From Ascidia mentula (lineage: Eukaryota > Chordata > Ascidiacea > Phlebobranchia > Ascidiidae): a stretch of 64,000 nucleotides of DNA. Below, in pieces: positions 10,177 to 21,987 of this stretch; positions within the stretch are counted from its first letter, which is position 1; each line of letters starts with the position of its first letter. The stretch is from contig OX387199.1 of NCBI GenBank assembly GCA_947561715.1, forward strand, positions 17,737,001-17,801,000, in the 5' to 3' direction. Below the pieces are notes generated by a model. It was not told the origin of the DNA, made no database searches, and saw nothing but the letters and a program-made list of their open reading frames with translations. Both the position numbers and the translations under genes were made by a program.

Positions 10177-11570
10177 CGCAATTTCAAAGTAAACTACACT
10201 AAAACATGCTGGGACACAAAAAGAAAAAAGGACACGTTGACACCACTTGTTAGATCATGTGGCTAAAACACAAAACATTGCGGAAGGCGTCACAGTTACA
10301 ACAAATTGTCATAAACTGCCGGAAAAAATACATCGTTCTTTGTCGTTGACGCATCCACTGTTTTTGTGAATGTGAAGCAACTCAAGAAAGAGTCGCTCGG
10401 TGTGGTCCAACTCCTTTTCCAGAACTTGGGCTTTATCGACTGCAAATTCGTGTCGAGCTTTGCCACATTTTCTCTCGATGTGCATGTTACATCCAGTTTG
10501 GTGCCTTTCGTTTCTGCCACGCCAACGACGTTTTTCAAGTATATTTTATTTCTTGAAATATTTTGAATATTTCATCTCTTGGTAGTTTTGCAACTGTCAC
10601 AAAAGTCAAACAGCAAGGCCTTTGAAATGAAAACTTGGCTGTCTTGCTATTCACAATAAGCAAAGTTTGGCGAGCCTTGTGTTAAATTGTTAAATTCAAG
10701 GCAATTTAAGGTTCAATACACCTTTATTCTGCACAGACACCAAGGATTGTATTTCGTTATGATTGTATTCTGTTGCACTTCACATTTTTCTCGGAATGTC
10801 GCTTGTGTGTCATTGTTCCGATTGGGTTAAAGCGCTGCTAAGGGCTTCTGAACAGAAAATTGTAGATGTACAAAGATTAAATCTAGTTCTAAATATCAAA
10901 GTACGTTTCTGCCTCATGCACGCAAGTTTTATGTAAGAATTATTATTACCCGTGAAATTGCATTAAAACGTGGTACTAAAACAGGGGAACAAAGCAAATA
11001 AAAAAATCTATATTGCCAACATATGCACACCTGTCATTTATGCAAAAAGTGTATATTTATTGTGTTGCATAGAAGTCGAATATTTACTAGTGCAAGTGAA
11101 GACATTACAGTTTTTAATTTTTTGATTAAAACCTGTTGACGAAAACGAATACCGCTAGTCACTGTGGGGCGCTGCAGAGTCATAAATAATGATGCTTGAT
11201 AATTTCGATGCAGGCAGACAGACTTGTATTCAAATTAGTTTCACACAAGCCGTCGTCTTTATTAAACAAACACTGAGTGTTAACTACAAATATATATGTC
11301 ATAAAGTGTAACAAGGTTTGAGTCTTGCAGTGTTTCGTTTGTATTTGAACAACACGTTATAAACAATATTGAACCATACGTTTCGAACTTGTCTACTCGT
11401 GAAAGCACACAGGAGTTTCCAGGGGTTTTATGCGACGTTTAGCGCAAATATGGGCGGTTGCAATTTGTAAACTTGACCACAAATAATAGTAACTCACCCC
11501 TAAGATATATTTAGACAAGTAAAGTTAGCTTTCCTTTGTGTTGGTAGCCAGCCTGCAACTTTAACATAAA
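10177..11570. other. Intergenic, nothing recognised
   Basis: No gene was recognised. A minus-strand frame at 10296-10538 and two plus-strand frames over it have no known domain. The sequence is AT-rich with scattered homopolymers. Confidence 0.3.
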
Positions 11571-11598
11571 ATAACAAGTTTAACAGCAAATAACATGT

Positions 11599-11781
11599 TT
11601 AACAGAAAATAGTGGGAATTACGGAGTCAGTGACATTATAATACAAATATTTGCCTGGTGCGACCTGTAGGTGAACAAACATTGTTGTCGACGATGGTGC
11701 AATGATTGCAACAACACCTGTTGCAGAGTTGGTCTGAAATGAAGGCTCCCAGAGAGGACTTAATCTGCCATTTTCAGCCAC
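11599..11781 (-). CDS. Possible exon of a repeat-containing protein, unknown
   Basis: An open minus-strand segment encodes a 60-residue stretch including IIAPSSTTMFVHLQVAPGKY and ends at a stop. A close copy is at 17523-17765. Two related DNA blocks at 12150-12245 and 12360-12440 share the core cgacgatggtgcaatg and an upstream AAATATTTG. On the minus strand these encode related SSTxMxVxxxVA patterns, which suggests repeated exons downstream of the kinase. No family was recognised, and non-coding repeats are equally possible. Confidence 0.25.
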   Translation of the reverse strand: MAENGRLSPLWEPSFQTNSATGVVAIIAPSSTTMFVHLQVAPGKYLYYNVTDSVIPTIFC

Positions 11782-12848
11782 TTTTTCCCGATAAGTACGA
11801 GCATCATCTGAAAAAAAATTTCTAGTGCGCGAACTTCAAAATTTGTCACGCAACCTTCGCAATATTACACAATGCTTAATTTTGTTATGTAACCAACCTA
11901 AGAATTGTGCTATTGTTTTCCAATGGAGTTTGGTTAAATTTAGATATTCACAGAACATTGTAACACTACTTTGTTCAAAACTGCAATACAAGCTGGGTCT
12001 ATATACTACCCGAAATGGCTTCCATTACCGCTTAGCGGTAATTTTTAAAGGTGATGATGAAAAGGGAAACTCTATATCGGTCTAATTGAAACTCATGGTC
12101 AAAATATGTGTCTAGGTTCCACATTTTAGATTTAGAACAAGTGACTAGGCGAGAATTACGAATTCAGTGACCCAACAAAACAAAACTGTCTGCTACGTGC
12201 GACATGTACGTAAACCAACATTGATGTCGACGACGGTACAATGCAACTTATATGTTTTATTGTAGTTTTTGATTTGCAGGCTTTAGTTTATGGGGATCAA
12301 GCTTGTGCAAGTATTATGGTCATAAAACCGTGTAAAGCTAAAAAAAACGACAACTTTGGAAAATAAGCATGTCAGCGACACAAAATTACAAATATTTGCA
12401 TCACGTTCAATCTGTCAAATAACACATAACGATAAAGACGATGGTGCAATGCATCTAGTGTACTCGGTTTGATCTGATTTACAAACTCGATATGTTTAAA
12501 CAGATCGGAAATGACGTCAGTTTAAATCTTTATTTATACGGTCACCAAAAATTTTTGAGAAAATAAATGTTTGTCAGCTTATAAAATACATGTATGATTA
12601 ATATTTAGATGTGTTGTCAGTATAAGCAAAGGCGTTTTAACATACATGTTCTGCTTTAAACGGTTTGATCTAACAATTTTAATTGTTGGGACTATCAAAC
12701 CAAAGCACAATATTATAAAGGTGTAAATGGAGGAAATTTGATCTATTTTTTCGAAAACTGTATTACAAACTTGCATTCATCAACTCTTAATTAACAATTT
12801 GAATCTATCATGTAAACTGTAAATACCTCTTATAATATCAAAGATATT

Positions 12849-13034
12849 TTACGATGGCGTAAGAGCGTGATAAATCTCTAGGATCCTTCTACCTGGTTTG
12901 GTTAAGTAAGCAGACCTTTGCAAAATCTCTGGGTAAATAGTGTATTCGATAATGTCACTCGGTTCATCAAAACTGTACATAACGAAGTCTTCGGTTGAAT
13001 TACTAGTTGCAATTACAACTTCAAAGCAAAACAA
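12849..13034 (-). CDS. Possible exon, unknown, conserved between duplicates
   Basis: An open minus-strand segment includes VVIATSNSTEDFVMYSFDEP and DIIEYTIYP. The copy at 18070-18291 preserves these residues exactly up to YTIYP and then diverges. Preservation over a duplicated segment is weak evidence for coding, because the whole region is similar. No domain was recognised. Confidence 0.2.
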   Translation of the reverse strand: MFCFEVVIATSNSTEDFVMYSFDEPSDIIEYTIYPEILQRSAYLTKPGRRILEIYHALTPS

Positions 13035-13691
13035 ACATACAATGCATCATGCAACGGGACTTACAATCATTGTACAATGCTGCAAACAAGGTGTTGCGTC
13101 ACAATGTTTATAGTTTGAAAGGGCGTACATTACAAATGAAGGGAATTAACCAAATGCTGGTCGTGACAAACACGCGTGATTATTGCAATAACATGATCAT
13201 GGCTCCACGATAACATAAATGCAAACAGCGCAATTAAACGTCACAAATGTATCAATTTTAGAGGGACAATATTTTGTCTTTATATATACAAGAAAATTTG
13301 AACTTAATTAAAATCGGTGTAAAATGTGATCTTTGAAGTAACAATTAGGCTTCAGCGGTCAGCAGCAATTTGGTTTGTTTGCGTGCGAAAATTATTAAGC
13401 ATTTATTGTTAGAAGTCAATTTGCTTCAAAATGGTAATACAGTGAGTAATATTCTTCATCTCTTGGATGGTTGTTTCTTGGCATGTCACCAACCTAATTA
13501 GAAGGCAATATGTTTACCAATCCTAGTAGCACAAACGACCACAATTTATGCCATGAGTTCAACCTGTTTTTTGACATTATTTTGAATTAAACTAATTTGA
13601 TTACAATAAACCCGTATCAAGTAGAGCCATTGCTTAAACTGCTGGTTCCGATAAGGAAAATCTTTTTTTTAATTCAAACTAAATACCTAAA

Positions 13692-15272
13692 TTATATTGA
13701 ATCCCGTTTTCTAACCTCCAATTCGTCAAAAAGTTGCTCTAAATCCAATCTTCTGTCTGGTCTTGTTGTCCCACTCCGTGTCGTCAGTGGCCTTCTGTCT
13801 GGTCTTGTAGCCCCACTCCCTGTTGCCAATGGCCCTCTGGACTGTAGGCCTCTGCCTGATGCCGATGGTCTACTGCTTGATGGCCGCATTGTCGTACTTG
13901 ATGAAGAACCAACTGCACACAAAACAAGATATAACATGCAAATTATGTCTTTCTGCGTACAAACATCGTAAATTTTCTCTCATATTTGAGATCGTTAAAA
14001 AATTCGCCGCAATTATATACAATTACAAAAAGAGTCAAAACTATCTTAGCGAATACTTGGTTTCTACGAACGTACACATTTGTGCGATCCTGTAAATTAA
14101 ATGCAATGGATAACATTTTTAACCTACCACCTCTTCCTGAGGCTTGACCTGGGATTGTAAGATTCCTGAGAGAACTCCATTTGTCTTTGCGAGGGTCGGG
14201 ATGAAAGACCTGAATACTCTTGCTTGCTCTATCAATGCCGCGTTGCAAATGCGAATGGCTGTACTCGGTAAGTTGTTCTTGTAAATGTTGCAACACATCG
14301 AGCATATCAGGCCTACGTTTGGGCTTTTGCTGCCAACAACTTTCCATCACATTAATCAATATTTCAACACTCTTCCAATCGGGTTCATTGAGGTTCTCCA
14401 TCATCGTTTCTATTTGGTCGATTGGTGGACGCCATCCTGTTTTGATTTTGGATATAAATATTTGAGGTCGGTTTTTCAGATCGCACCTAGTCAAAAGAAC
14501 GTAGATCACCAATGCAAAAGAATAGGTGTCTTGCTCTTTCCTCACGGGCAAAGCTGGATTACACAGAACTTCTGGAGCCGCGAACAATTCCGTCCATTCT
14601 TCGCGTTCAGGATTTTGTGTGGTGGGAAACCCGGTGTATTCACACAACTTTGCTCCACCAAAGTCGGATAACTTGCAGTGAAAGTACTTGGAAATCAAAA
14701 AGTTTGCAGGTTTGATGTCACAATGCACCATGCGCTTAGACTCTGTTACATTGTGAACATTCGCAATGCCTGCAGCGATCTCGGTGCACATTTTCAACAG
14801 AACAGGCACCGACAAACGCACATGTTTGTTGATCAGTAAACTTCCAAGATCTCCATACTTGCAGTATTCCATGACAATCGCTATCATTCCTTCCCATGTT
14901 GTCCAGCCAAACAGTTGCACTACGTTAGAGTCTTGAGAGATTTGATGATGTTCTAATTCCATCTCGATTCTGAAAATTATGTTCATTCCCCATAATGCAG
15001 GTACAATACCGAACAACAATTTTTTTACTTGCTTTTGTATTTGAATTACAGTTATATTTTGGTGTAATTTGATACTGATTCGGGGAAAATTGATTTAAAC
15101 AAGTTACGCTGCCTTACTTGTGCATTTCAGATCGTTGGGCTCGGAAGCACTTTAGTGCAACGAGTCCTAACTCTTGGTGGTTGGCAAGTCTTACAACTCC
15201 GAAACCACCTTTCCCGAGCTGTCCATGATCTCCTTTAAGGTACCGGAATTCGTCGGGATGAAACTGTCGCAT
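13692..15272 (-). CDS. Non-RD protein kinase, TKL/RIPK-like
   Basis: Three exons are seen: about 15122-15272, 14133-14970 and 13692-13925. Exon 1 starts with an ATG directly after an acceptor-like AG and carries the glycine loop GKGGFGVV and VALK. Exon 2 adds the helix C region (IEMELEHH), VMEYCKYGDLG, the catalytic loop HCDIKPANFL, SDFGGAKL, the activation-segment end FAAPEVL and the C-lobe motif KPKRRPDM. Exon 3 is a Ser/Thr/Arg-rich tail with repeated TRPDRR and ends LEVRKRDSI. All catalytic residues are present, but HRD is HCD, so the enzyme is a non-RD kinase, a form common in innate-immune kinases. Junction phases agree (K-I after exon 1, G-V after exon 2). Upstream exons may exist beyond 15272. 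Substrate unknown. Confidence 0.8.
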
Positions 15273-16168
15273 CTACAATGCAAAAATTTTGTTCAGTTTT
15301 AATTTATTGAAAATTATGATTAGGAAAATAAAAAAACAACAGCGCATAATTTTGTTCACGAAAAACAAAACATTTCTTTTAATGAAGTGTTTTTATAACA
15401 TTGTAACACCCAACTTGCAAGATTCATATAAGCTATGTCTGTATTACCTTGAAAAGCTTGATTACAAATGCGCCCAAAGCCGTTTTACCCGACGATATAT
15501 GCTTCAAAACGCTTGTTACGTGACCAGTCGGAGGCAACCAATTAACTGCCGCTTGCAGGCTTAATTTGTCTGCGCAAAAGACTGGACGTCATTGACCATG
15601 GTTGATTGAAATGTTATAACTAGGGCGAAAAAAAGTAGAAAATTGGTCAAAATTTTTGCGTTAGGCCAAAAATTGTTAAAATTGTTTACAAAGTGAAAGT
15701 TGTTTACGAACTGCATTGTCGTGGTGTCGTAAAGTTTGCACTGCAGTGAACTTTTCATTTTACATTTTACACATTGTAACTTACTTTATACTGTTATGGC
15801 CCATTGTCTACTTATTGTGAATCATATACCATTAGGTGAAATAATTAGGTTAATATGATGTGATACTCAACACACCTCAAAACGTGTAAAGCTACTTTGT
15901 AAGGACAGACACAACTTTGTAAGGACAAAGTATATCTCGTTGTACTACAATAAATTTTAACTTTTTTTGCTCAAAAAATGCGTAATTTAACTACTTGAGT
16001 TCTTTATACGACAAAATTTACCAAAAGCAGGTTTTTATTGTCAAAATTTGTCAATCGTTTCAATTTTTAGGTAAAAAATTTTCGTTTTTTAGGTGAAAAA
16101 ATATTCGCCGTACTTATAACGCTTCTGTCTGTTTCACGCAATATTTTTCTGTACTTGTTTTACCGAAC
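15273..16168. other. Upstream of kinase copy A
   Basis: No gene was recognised. 15280-15550 is duplicated at 20370-20580, whereas 15560-16168 is unique to copy A. Frames here carry no domain. Confidence 0.3.
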
Positions 16169-16740
16169 ATGACTAGAGAATGCTGTGAGATTTTTCTTTC
16201 TACGCAACGGATTTTACATCGTAAAGCACAGCTTGGTTTCGTCGTGAGGGACAGCTCTAAATGCGAATGTAGCGGAACTGCGTCAACGTTTCTCAGAACC
16301 GATCATGATAAAGGGTATTCAGTCTTTGTTTTGACGACACCATGTTCCCCAAAACATGAGACCAGCTCGATCTATCACGCTTTATTTGTCGTGGTTTCAT
16401 GGGCACTGCAGTTTCCCGAGAAAAGGTATGAGCTTGAGTCATGACTGACATCTCTAAATGCGCCTGCAGCGGAACTGCGTCAACGTTTCTCAGAACCGAA
16501 CATGACGAAGGGTATTTATGTTCGGTGCTAAGAAACGTTTTTTTTTTGTCACGAAATTCCCAAATTTTATTGTGCACCGGTAATACCAACACTGCCATGT
16601 TGAAATCTACAACCATGCGCGTGCAATTTTGTACAGTCATTTTCCAAAATAACTCTGTTTGGTCATTTGATGGGATTTGGGCAGTAATGAAACACTCAGA
16701 AGCGTCAATCGCCTGGCAAATAGACCATTTATATTTTTAT

Positions 16741-17499
16741 TTTTTTAATATGAAATATCCTAATACATTAAGTTTTAACTTAAAACAGTCTCACCAACAT
16801 CGGTTTAAATATTTTTTGTTTCATTAAAACCAAGTATGTAACAAAACAATTATTGCATTCACTTTCTCACCCTGCTGCTTTCATCAAAATTGCGTAACCT
16901 GTGTGAAGTTGGGAAACAAAACTGAAATTTTGTAAACGAATTTCCGATTTGACTATTGGTCACGGGTGGAAGTAGAAATGTATGAATAAAGTCAGTATCC
17001 GCTGCGATAAACCATCAAGACATGCAAAGTCATACAAATGGAATAACGAACGACGATGCGACTTAATTGAAAACTGGACAATATGGGTGGAAGCATGGGG
17101 TTAAAGGTTTTTTGACAAAGGGGGTTTTGACAAAATTCAAGCGGAGTTGTTTTTTTTATCATATTTTTTATCGTAATAACTTAAACAAGAATAATAATCA
17201 TCATCAAAGAACTTCACATCTCAACGGCTAAAAGCGTAGCATGTCTATGTATGAGATTTTGGTGCTTTTGGCTTGCAGACACTTAACTCAGACATGTTCA
17301 CCAATAAATCCTGCGAAATAACGTCGTAAAATCAAGGCAATAAAATCGTAAGTTGTAAAAAGCAATTCGTTGAACTTATTAAAAACGGTGACGCATTTTA
17401 CAAGCCAGCTCGTGACACAAAACATGTTGTTTTATGGCGTGTCTGAACTTTGGCTTCGTGTCGTGTTTGCTTAATGTTTCGTGTTTTACTGCTACTTGC
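16741..17499. other. Spacer between duplicated segments
   Basis: AT-rich sequence between copy A and copy B. It has no counterpart in the duplicated unit and no recognisable coding sequence or repeat. Confidence 0.3.
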
Positions 17500-17522
17500 A
17501 AGTTTAACAGCAAATAACAAAT

Positions 17523-17765
17523 TTAACAGAAAATAGTGGGAATGGCAGTGACCCCATAATACAAATATTTGACAGGTGCGACCTGTACATGAACCAACAT
17601 TGTTGTTGACGATGGTTCAATGAGAGCAAGGACACCTGTTGCAGAGTTGGTCATGAAAGCTCCCGGAGAGGACTCAATCTGCCCTTTTTCAGCCACTTTT
17701 TCCCGATAAGTACGAGCATTACCTGAAAAAAAAATCTCTAGTGCGCGAGCTTCGAAATTTGCCAC
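17523..17765 (-). CDS. Copy-B counterpart of the 11599-11781 segment
   Basis: The minus-strand reading includes LIEPSSTTMLVHVQVAPVKY and ends, like copy A, in IPTIFC and a stop. It extends further upstream in frame than copy A. Function unknown; may be a non-coding repeat. Confidence 0.2.
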   Translation of the reverse strand: MANFEARALEIFFSGNARTYREKVAEKGQIESSPGAFMTNSATGVLALIEPSSTTMLVHVQVAPVKYLYYGVTAIPTIFC

Positions 17766-18069
17766 GCAACCTTCGCAATATTACACAATGTTTGATTTTG
17801 TTATGTAACCAACCTAAGAATTGTGCTATTGTTTTCCAATGGAGTTTGGTTAAATTTAGATTTTTACAGAACATTGTAACACTACTTTGTTCAAAACTGC
17901 AATACAAGCTGCGTTTACGTTACCCGAAATGGCTTCCATTTCCGCTTAATGGCAATTTTTGAAGGTGATGGTCAAATCGGAAACTCAATATAGGTCTAAT
18001 TGAAACTCATGGTCAAAATATGTGTCTAGGTTCCACATTTTAGATTTAGAACAAGTGACTAGGCGAGAA

Positions 18070-18291
18070 TTACGAATTCAGTGACCCAACAAAACAAAAA
18101 TGTCTGCTCCGTGCGACATGTTCGTAAACCAACATTGATGTCGACGACGGTACAATGCAACTTATATGCTTAAGTATTGTGCAATGTGGGTAAATAGTGT
18201 ATTCGATAATGTCACTCGGTTCATCAAAACTGTACATAACGAAGTCTTCGGTTGAATTACTAGTTGCAATTACAACTTCAAAGCAAAACAA
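18070..18291 (-). CDS. Copy-B counterpart of the 12849-13034 segment
   Basis: It shares VVIATSNSTEDFVMYSFDEP and IIEYTIYP with copy A, then continues into an SSTSMLVYEHVA segment because about 700 bp present in copy A are missing here. This joins two of the repeated blocks into one frame. No family recognised. Confidence 0.2.
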   Translation of the reverse strand: MFCFEVVIATSNSTEDFVMYSFDEPSDIIEYTIYPHCTILKHISCIVPSSTSMLVYEHVARSRHFCFVGSLNS

Positions 18292-18957
18292 ACATACAAT
18301 GCATCATGCAACGGGACTTACAATACTTGTACAATGCTGCAAACAAGGTGTTGCGTCACAATGTTTATAGTTTGAAAGGGCGTACATTACAAATGAAGAC
18401 AATTAACCAAATGCTGGTCGTGACAAACACGCGTGATTATTGCAATAACATGATCATGGCTCCACGATAACATAAATGCAAACAGCGCAATTAAACGTCA
18501 CAAATGTACCGATTTTTGGGGGAACCATATTTTGTTTTTTATATACAAGAAAATTTAAACTTAATTAAATTTGGTGTAAAATGTAAAGAAAATCTTTGAA
18601 GTAACAATTAGGCTTCAGCGGTCAGTAGCAATTTGGTTTGTTTGTTTGTGCGCGAAAATTATTAAGCATTTATTATTAGAAGTCAATATGCTTCAAAAAG
18701 GTAATACAGTGAGTAATATTCTTCATCTCTTGGATGGTCGTATCTCGGCATGTCATCGACCTGATTAGAAGCCAAGATATTTACCAACCCTTGTAGCACA
18801 AACGACCACAATTCATGCCATGAGTTCAACATGTTTTTTGACATTATTCAGAATTAAACTAATTTGATTACAATAAACCTGTATCAAGTAAAGCCATTGC
18901 TTAAACTGTTGGTTCCGATGAGGAAAATCTTTTTTCAAATTAAACTTAATACCTAAA

Positions 18958-20362
18958 TTATATTGAACTCCGTTTTCTAACCTCCAATTCGTCAAAAAGT
19001 TGCTCTAAATCCATTGTTTTGTCTGGTCTTGTAGTCCCACTCCTTGTTGCCAATGGCCCTCTTTCGAAGGACTGTAGGCTTCTGTCTGATGCCGATGATC
19101 TACTGCTAGATGGCCGCATTGTCGTACTTGACGAAGAACCACCGGCACACAAAACAGATATAACATGCAATTAAGTATTTCTGCGTACAAACATCGTAAA
19201 TTTCTCTCATATTTGAGATCGTTTTAAAAATTCGTCGCAATTATATACAATTACAAAAAGAGTCAAAAACTATCTTAGCGAATACTTGGTTTTTACGAAC
19301 GTATGCATTTGTGCGATCCTGTAAATTAAATGCAATGGATAACATTTTTAACCTACCACCTCTTCCTGAGGCTTGACCTGGGATTGTAAGATTCCTGAGA
19401 GAACTCCATTTGTCTTTGCGAGGGTCGGGATGAAAGACCGAAATACTCTTGCTTGCTTTATCAATACCGCGTTGTATTTGCGAATGGCTGTACTCGGTAA
19501 GTTGTTCTTGTAAATGTTGCAACACATCGAGCATATCAGGCCTATGATTGGGATTTTGCTGCCAACAACTTTACATCACATTAAGCAATATTTCAACACT
19601 CTTCCATTCGGGTTCATTGAGGTTCTCCATCATCTTTTCTATTGGGTCGGTTGGTGGACGCCATCCTGCTTCGATTTTGGATATAAATATTTCAGGTCGG
19701 TTTTTCAGATCGCACCTGGTTAAAAGAACGTAGATTCACACAACTTTGCTCCACCAAAGTCGGATAACTTGCAGTGAAAGCACTTGGAAATCAAAAAGTT
19801 TGCAGGTTTGATGTCACAATGCACCATGCGCCTAGACTCTGTTATATTGTGAACATTCGCAATGCCTGCAGCGATCTCGGTGCACATTTTCAACAGAACA
19901 GGCACCGACAAACTCACATGTTTGTTGATCAGTAAACTTCCAAGATCTCCATACTTGCAGTATTCCATGACAATCGCTATCATTCCTTCCCATGTTGTCC
20001 AGCCAAACAGTTGCACTACGTTGGAGTCTGTAGAGATTTGATGATGTTCTAATTCCATCTCGATTCTGAAACTTATTTTCATTACCCCATAATGCAGATA
20101 CAATACAGGACGACAATATGTTTTTTTGTTCGAATTACTGTTATATTTTGGTGTAATTCGATACTGATCCAGGGGAATCTGATTTGAAGCAAGTTACGCT
20201 GCCTTACTTGTGCATGACAGATTGATGGGCTCGGAAGCACTTGAGTGTATCGAGTCCTAACTCTTGGTGGTTGGCAAGTCTTACAACTCCGAAACGACCT
20301 TTCCCGAGCCGTCCACGATCTCCTCTAAGGTACCGGAATTCGTCGGGATGAAACTGTCGCAT
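18958..20362 (-). pseudogene. Kinase pseudogene, copy B, 133-bp deletion
   Basis: The three exons of the copy-A kinase are recognisable (ATG at 20362; HCDIKPANFL; SDFGGAKLCE; C-terminal LEVRKRSSI). Relative to copy A, 133 bp equivalent to about 14507-14639 are missing at about 19736, which removes the activation segment with FAAPEVL and shifts the frame so translation stops soon after GGAKLCE. In exon 1 the glycine loop is GKGRFGVV and the ATP-lysine motif VALK has become DTLK. It therefore cannot encode an active kinase. A truncated N-lobe product is possible but unsupported. Confidence 0.85.
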
Positions 20363-21053
20363 CTACAATGCAAAAATTTTTTTCAGTTTAAATTTATTGA
20401 AAATTATGATTGGACAAATAAAAAACAACAGCGCAAAATATAGTGCACGAAAAACTAAAAGCATTTCTTTTAATCAAATGTTTTTATAACATTGTAACAC
20501 CCAATTTGCAAGATTCATATATACAATGTCTGTATTACCTTGAAAAACTTGACTACAAATACGCCCAAAGTCGTAAGGACTGACAGTTTCTACCAGAAAA
20601 TGTAGAAAAGTATCTCTCGTTGTACTACAATAAATTTTATCTATCGCGCTTTATTTGTCGTGGTTTCATGAGCACTGTAAGTTTCCGGGAAAAGGTATGA
20701 GCCTGAGTCATGAATGACATTTCTAAATTCGCCTACAGCGGAACTGCGTCAACGTTTCTCAGAACCGAACATGCACACCCTCCATCATGTTCGCTGCACT
20801 GCCATGTTGAAATCCAAACCATGCGCGTGCCATTTTGTACAGTCATTTTCCAAAATAACTCCATTTGGTGGGATTTGGGCAGCTATGAAACACTTAGAAG
20901 CGTCCATCGCCTGGCAAATAGACCATGTATATTTTTATTTTTTCATTTATCGCCAATATTTGTCAAAAACAACAACTTATATTATCACATGTATGAACGA
21001 TGCATTGAAACGCCTTAGTCCGTCAATATCTTTAACCTGATACAAAGACCAAC

Positions 21054-21256
21054 CTTTCCCTTTTCTATTGGATCAGTGAGCATCACTATTATTGTCGAGT
21101 TTTCTTGCCAAACCATCAACCAGAAATCATTGATCGTTTCCTGCTTAGGGCCTTGGGTAGCGATGAACTTCTTCTCGTTGCTGTAACCCGGTATATAAGC
21201 AGCGTTGATGTAATCGTTGACCTCTTTTTCCACCAGTATCACTCGGGCATGATCGA
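21054..21256 (-). CDS. Single protein-tyrosine-phosphatase (PTP) domain exon
   Basis: An exon with acceptor ttttgacag at its upper end and a GT after GGAAAG at its lower end encodes [26 protein letters not shown] and DFWLMVWQ, followed by an [12 protein letters not shown] stretch. These are the consecutive conserved motifs of classical PTP domains (receptor-type or cytosolic), up to the strand before KCxxYWP. The exons with the catalytic HCSAGxGRTG loop and the preceding motifs were not found nearby on the minus strand. It may belong to a gene with exons beyond what I could recognise or be an orphan exon next to the duplicated segments. Confidence 0.7.
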
Positions 21257-21863
21257 CTGTCAAAATTTTTTTATATCAAACTGCAAATATGCTATTTTGA
21301 GTCATTTATGTGTTAAGGTAAATATTTTTGAATGTGTTTCGCGTTGCGTTCTCGGGAAATTGTGAAACCGCATAAGATTGTTGACCATTTTGCTTCGTTT
21401 GTGAATAACCTGTAATAAGAACCTGTTAATTTTACATAAACCCATGCAGAATGAACTGCCTTGGGCATCCAGCCAATGTCCAAACAAACCCATCCCATTC
21501 TTAAACTGTATAACTGATGATTGAAGGCAATGAAAGGCCTGATGAATGAAACCTATACACATTACTCAGTTTCCTATGCGAGTAGAGAAGCTTTTATGAG
21601 ACAAAAACCTTAACACCAAAATATTTTCAAATATCACTGACATCAGTTGCTTTCTCCGTAGTAGGATTGCCGTATCAAAGACATTATCAAATACAGGAAA
21701 AAGCAACAACACAAAGTCTCTAACTTTGATTCTATGCGTTATAACATTTATCAAACATGTAGCTATAACAAACTCTAATGTAGACAAATTGTAAACTGGT
21801 GTACAGAGCGTGATGCGCAAAACACGGTTATAAGTTTACAAAAATGACTAATATATTTTTTAG

Positions 21864-21987
21864 TTACGGCACAAGAGGAGGGGACATGAGACCTGGTTTC
21901 AAGAAAATAGCTAAAGACCGAGAAAACAACTGTTACGTTGCTGGGGAAGCTTCCTACCCTAAAATTATTGAGTTGGTCGAAGAGTAA
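21864..21987 (+). pseudogene. Orphan 3' exon of a cathepsin-like protease
   Basis: After the acceptor tttttag the frame reads YGTRGGDMRPGFKKIAKDR then ENNCYVAGEASYP and a short acidic tail to TAA. This is the C-terminal segment of papain-family enzymes (GYxKIAKxRxNxCGIAxxASYP). It parallels the final exon at 25898-26042. No other cathepsin exons were recognised upstream, so it is probably a relic of a duplicated gene. Confidence 0.7.

Larger units (their letters stand above)
11571..16740. repeat. Tandem segmental duplication, copy A (kinase gene)
   Basis: About 5 kb that recurs as 17500-20945. Matching blocks include 11571-12200 with 17510-18150, 12930-13570 with 18185-18850, the kinase exons 13692-15500 with 18958-20560, and 16370-16730 with 20640-20930. 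Copy A is longer: 15560-16170 and parts of 12250-12900 have no counterpart in copy B. Inside copy A a 65-bp block (16250-16316) is itself repeated at 16450-16516. Confidence 0.8.
17500..20945. repeat. Tandem segmental duplication, copy B (broken kinase)
   Basis: This is the second, shorter copy of 11571-16740 in the same orientation, with several deletions relative to copy A. High identity over both exons and introns indicates a fairly recent duplication. Its kinase gene is broken (see 18958-20362). Confidence 0.8.
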
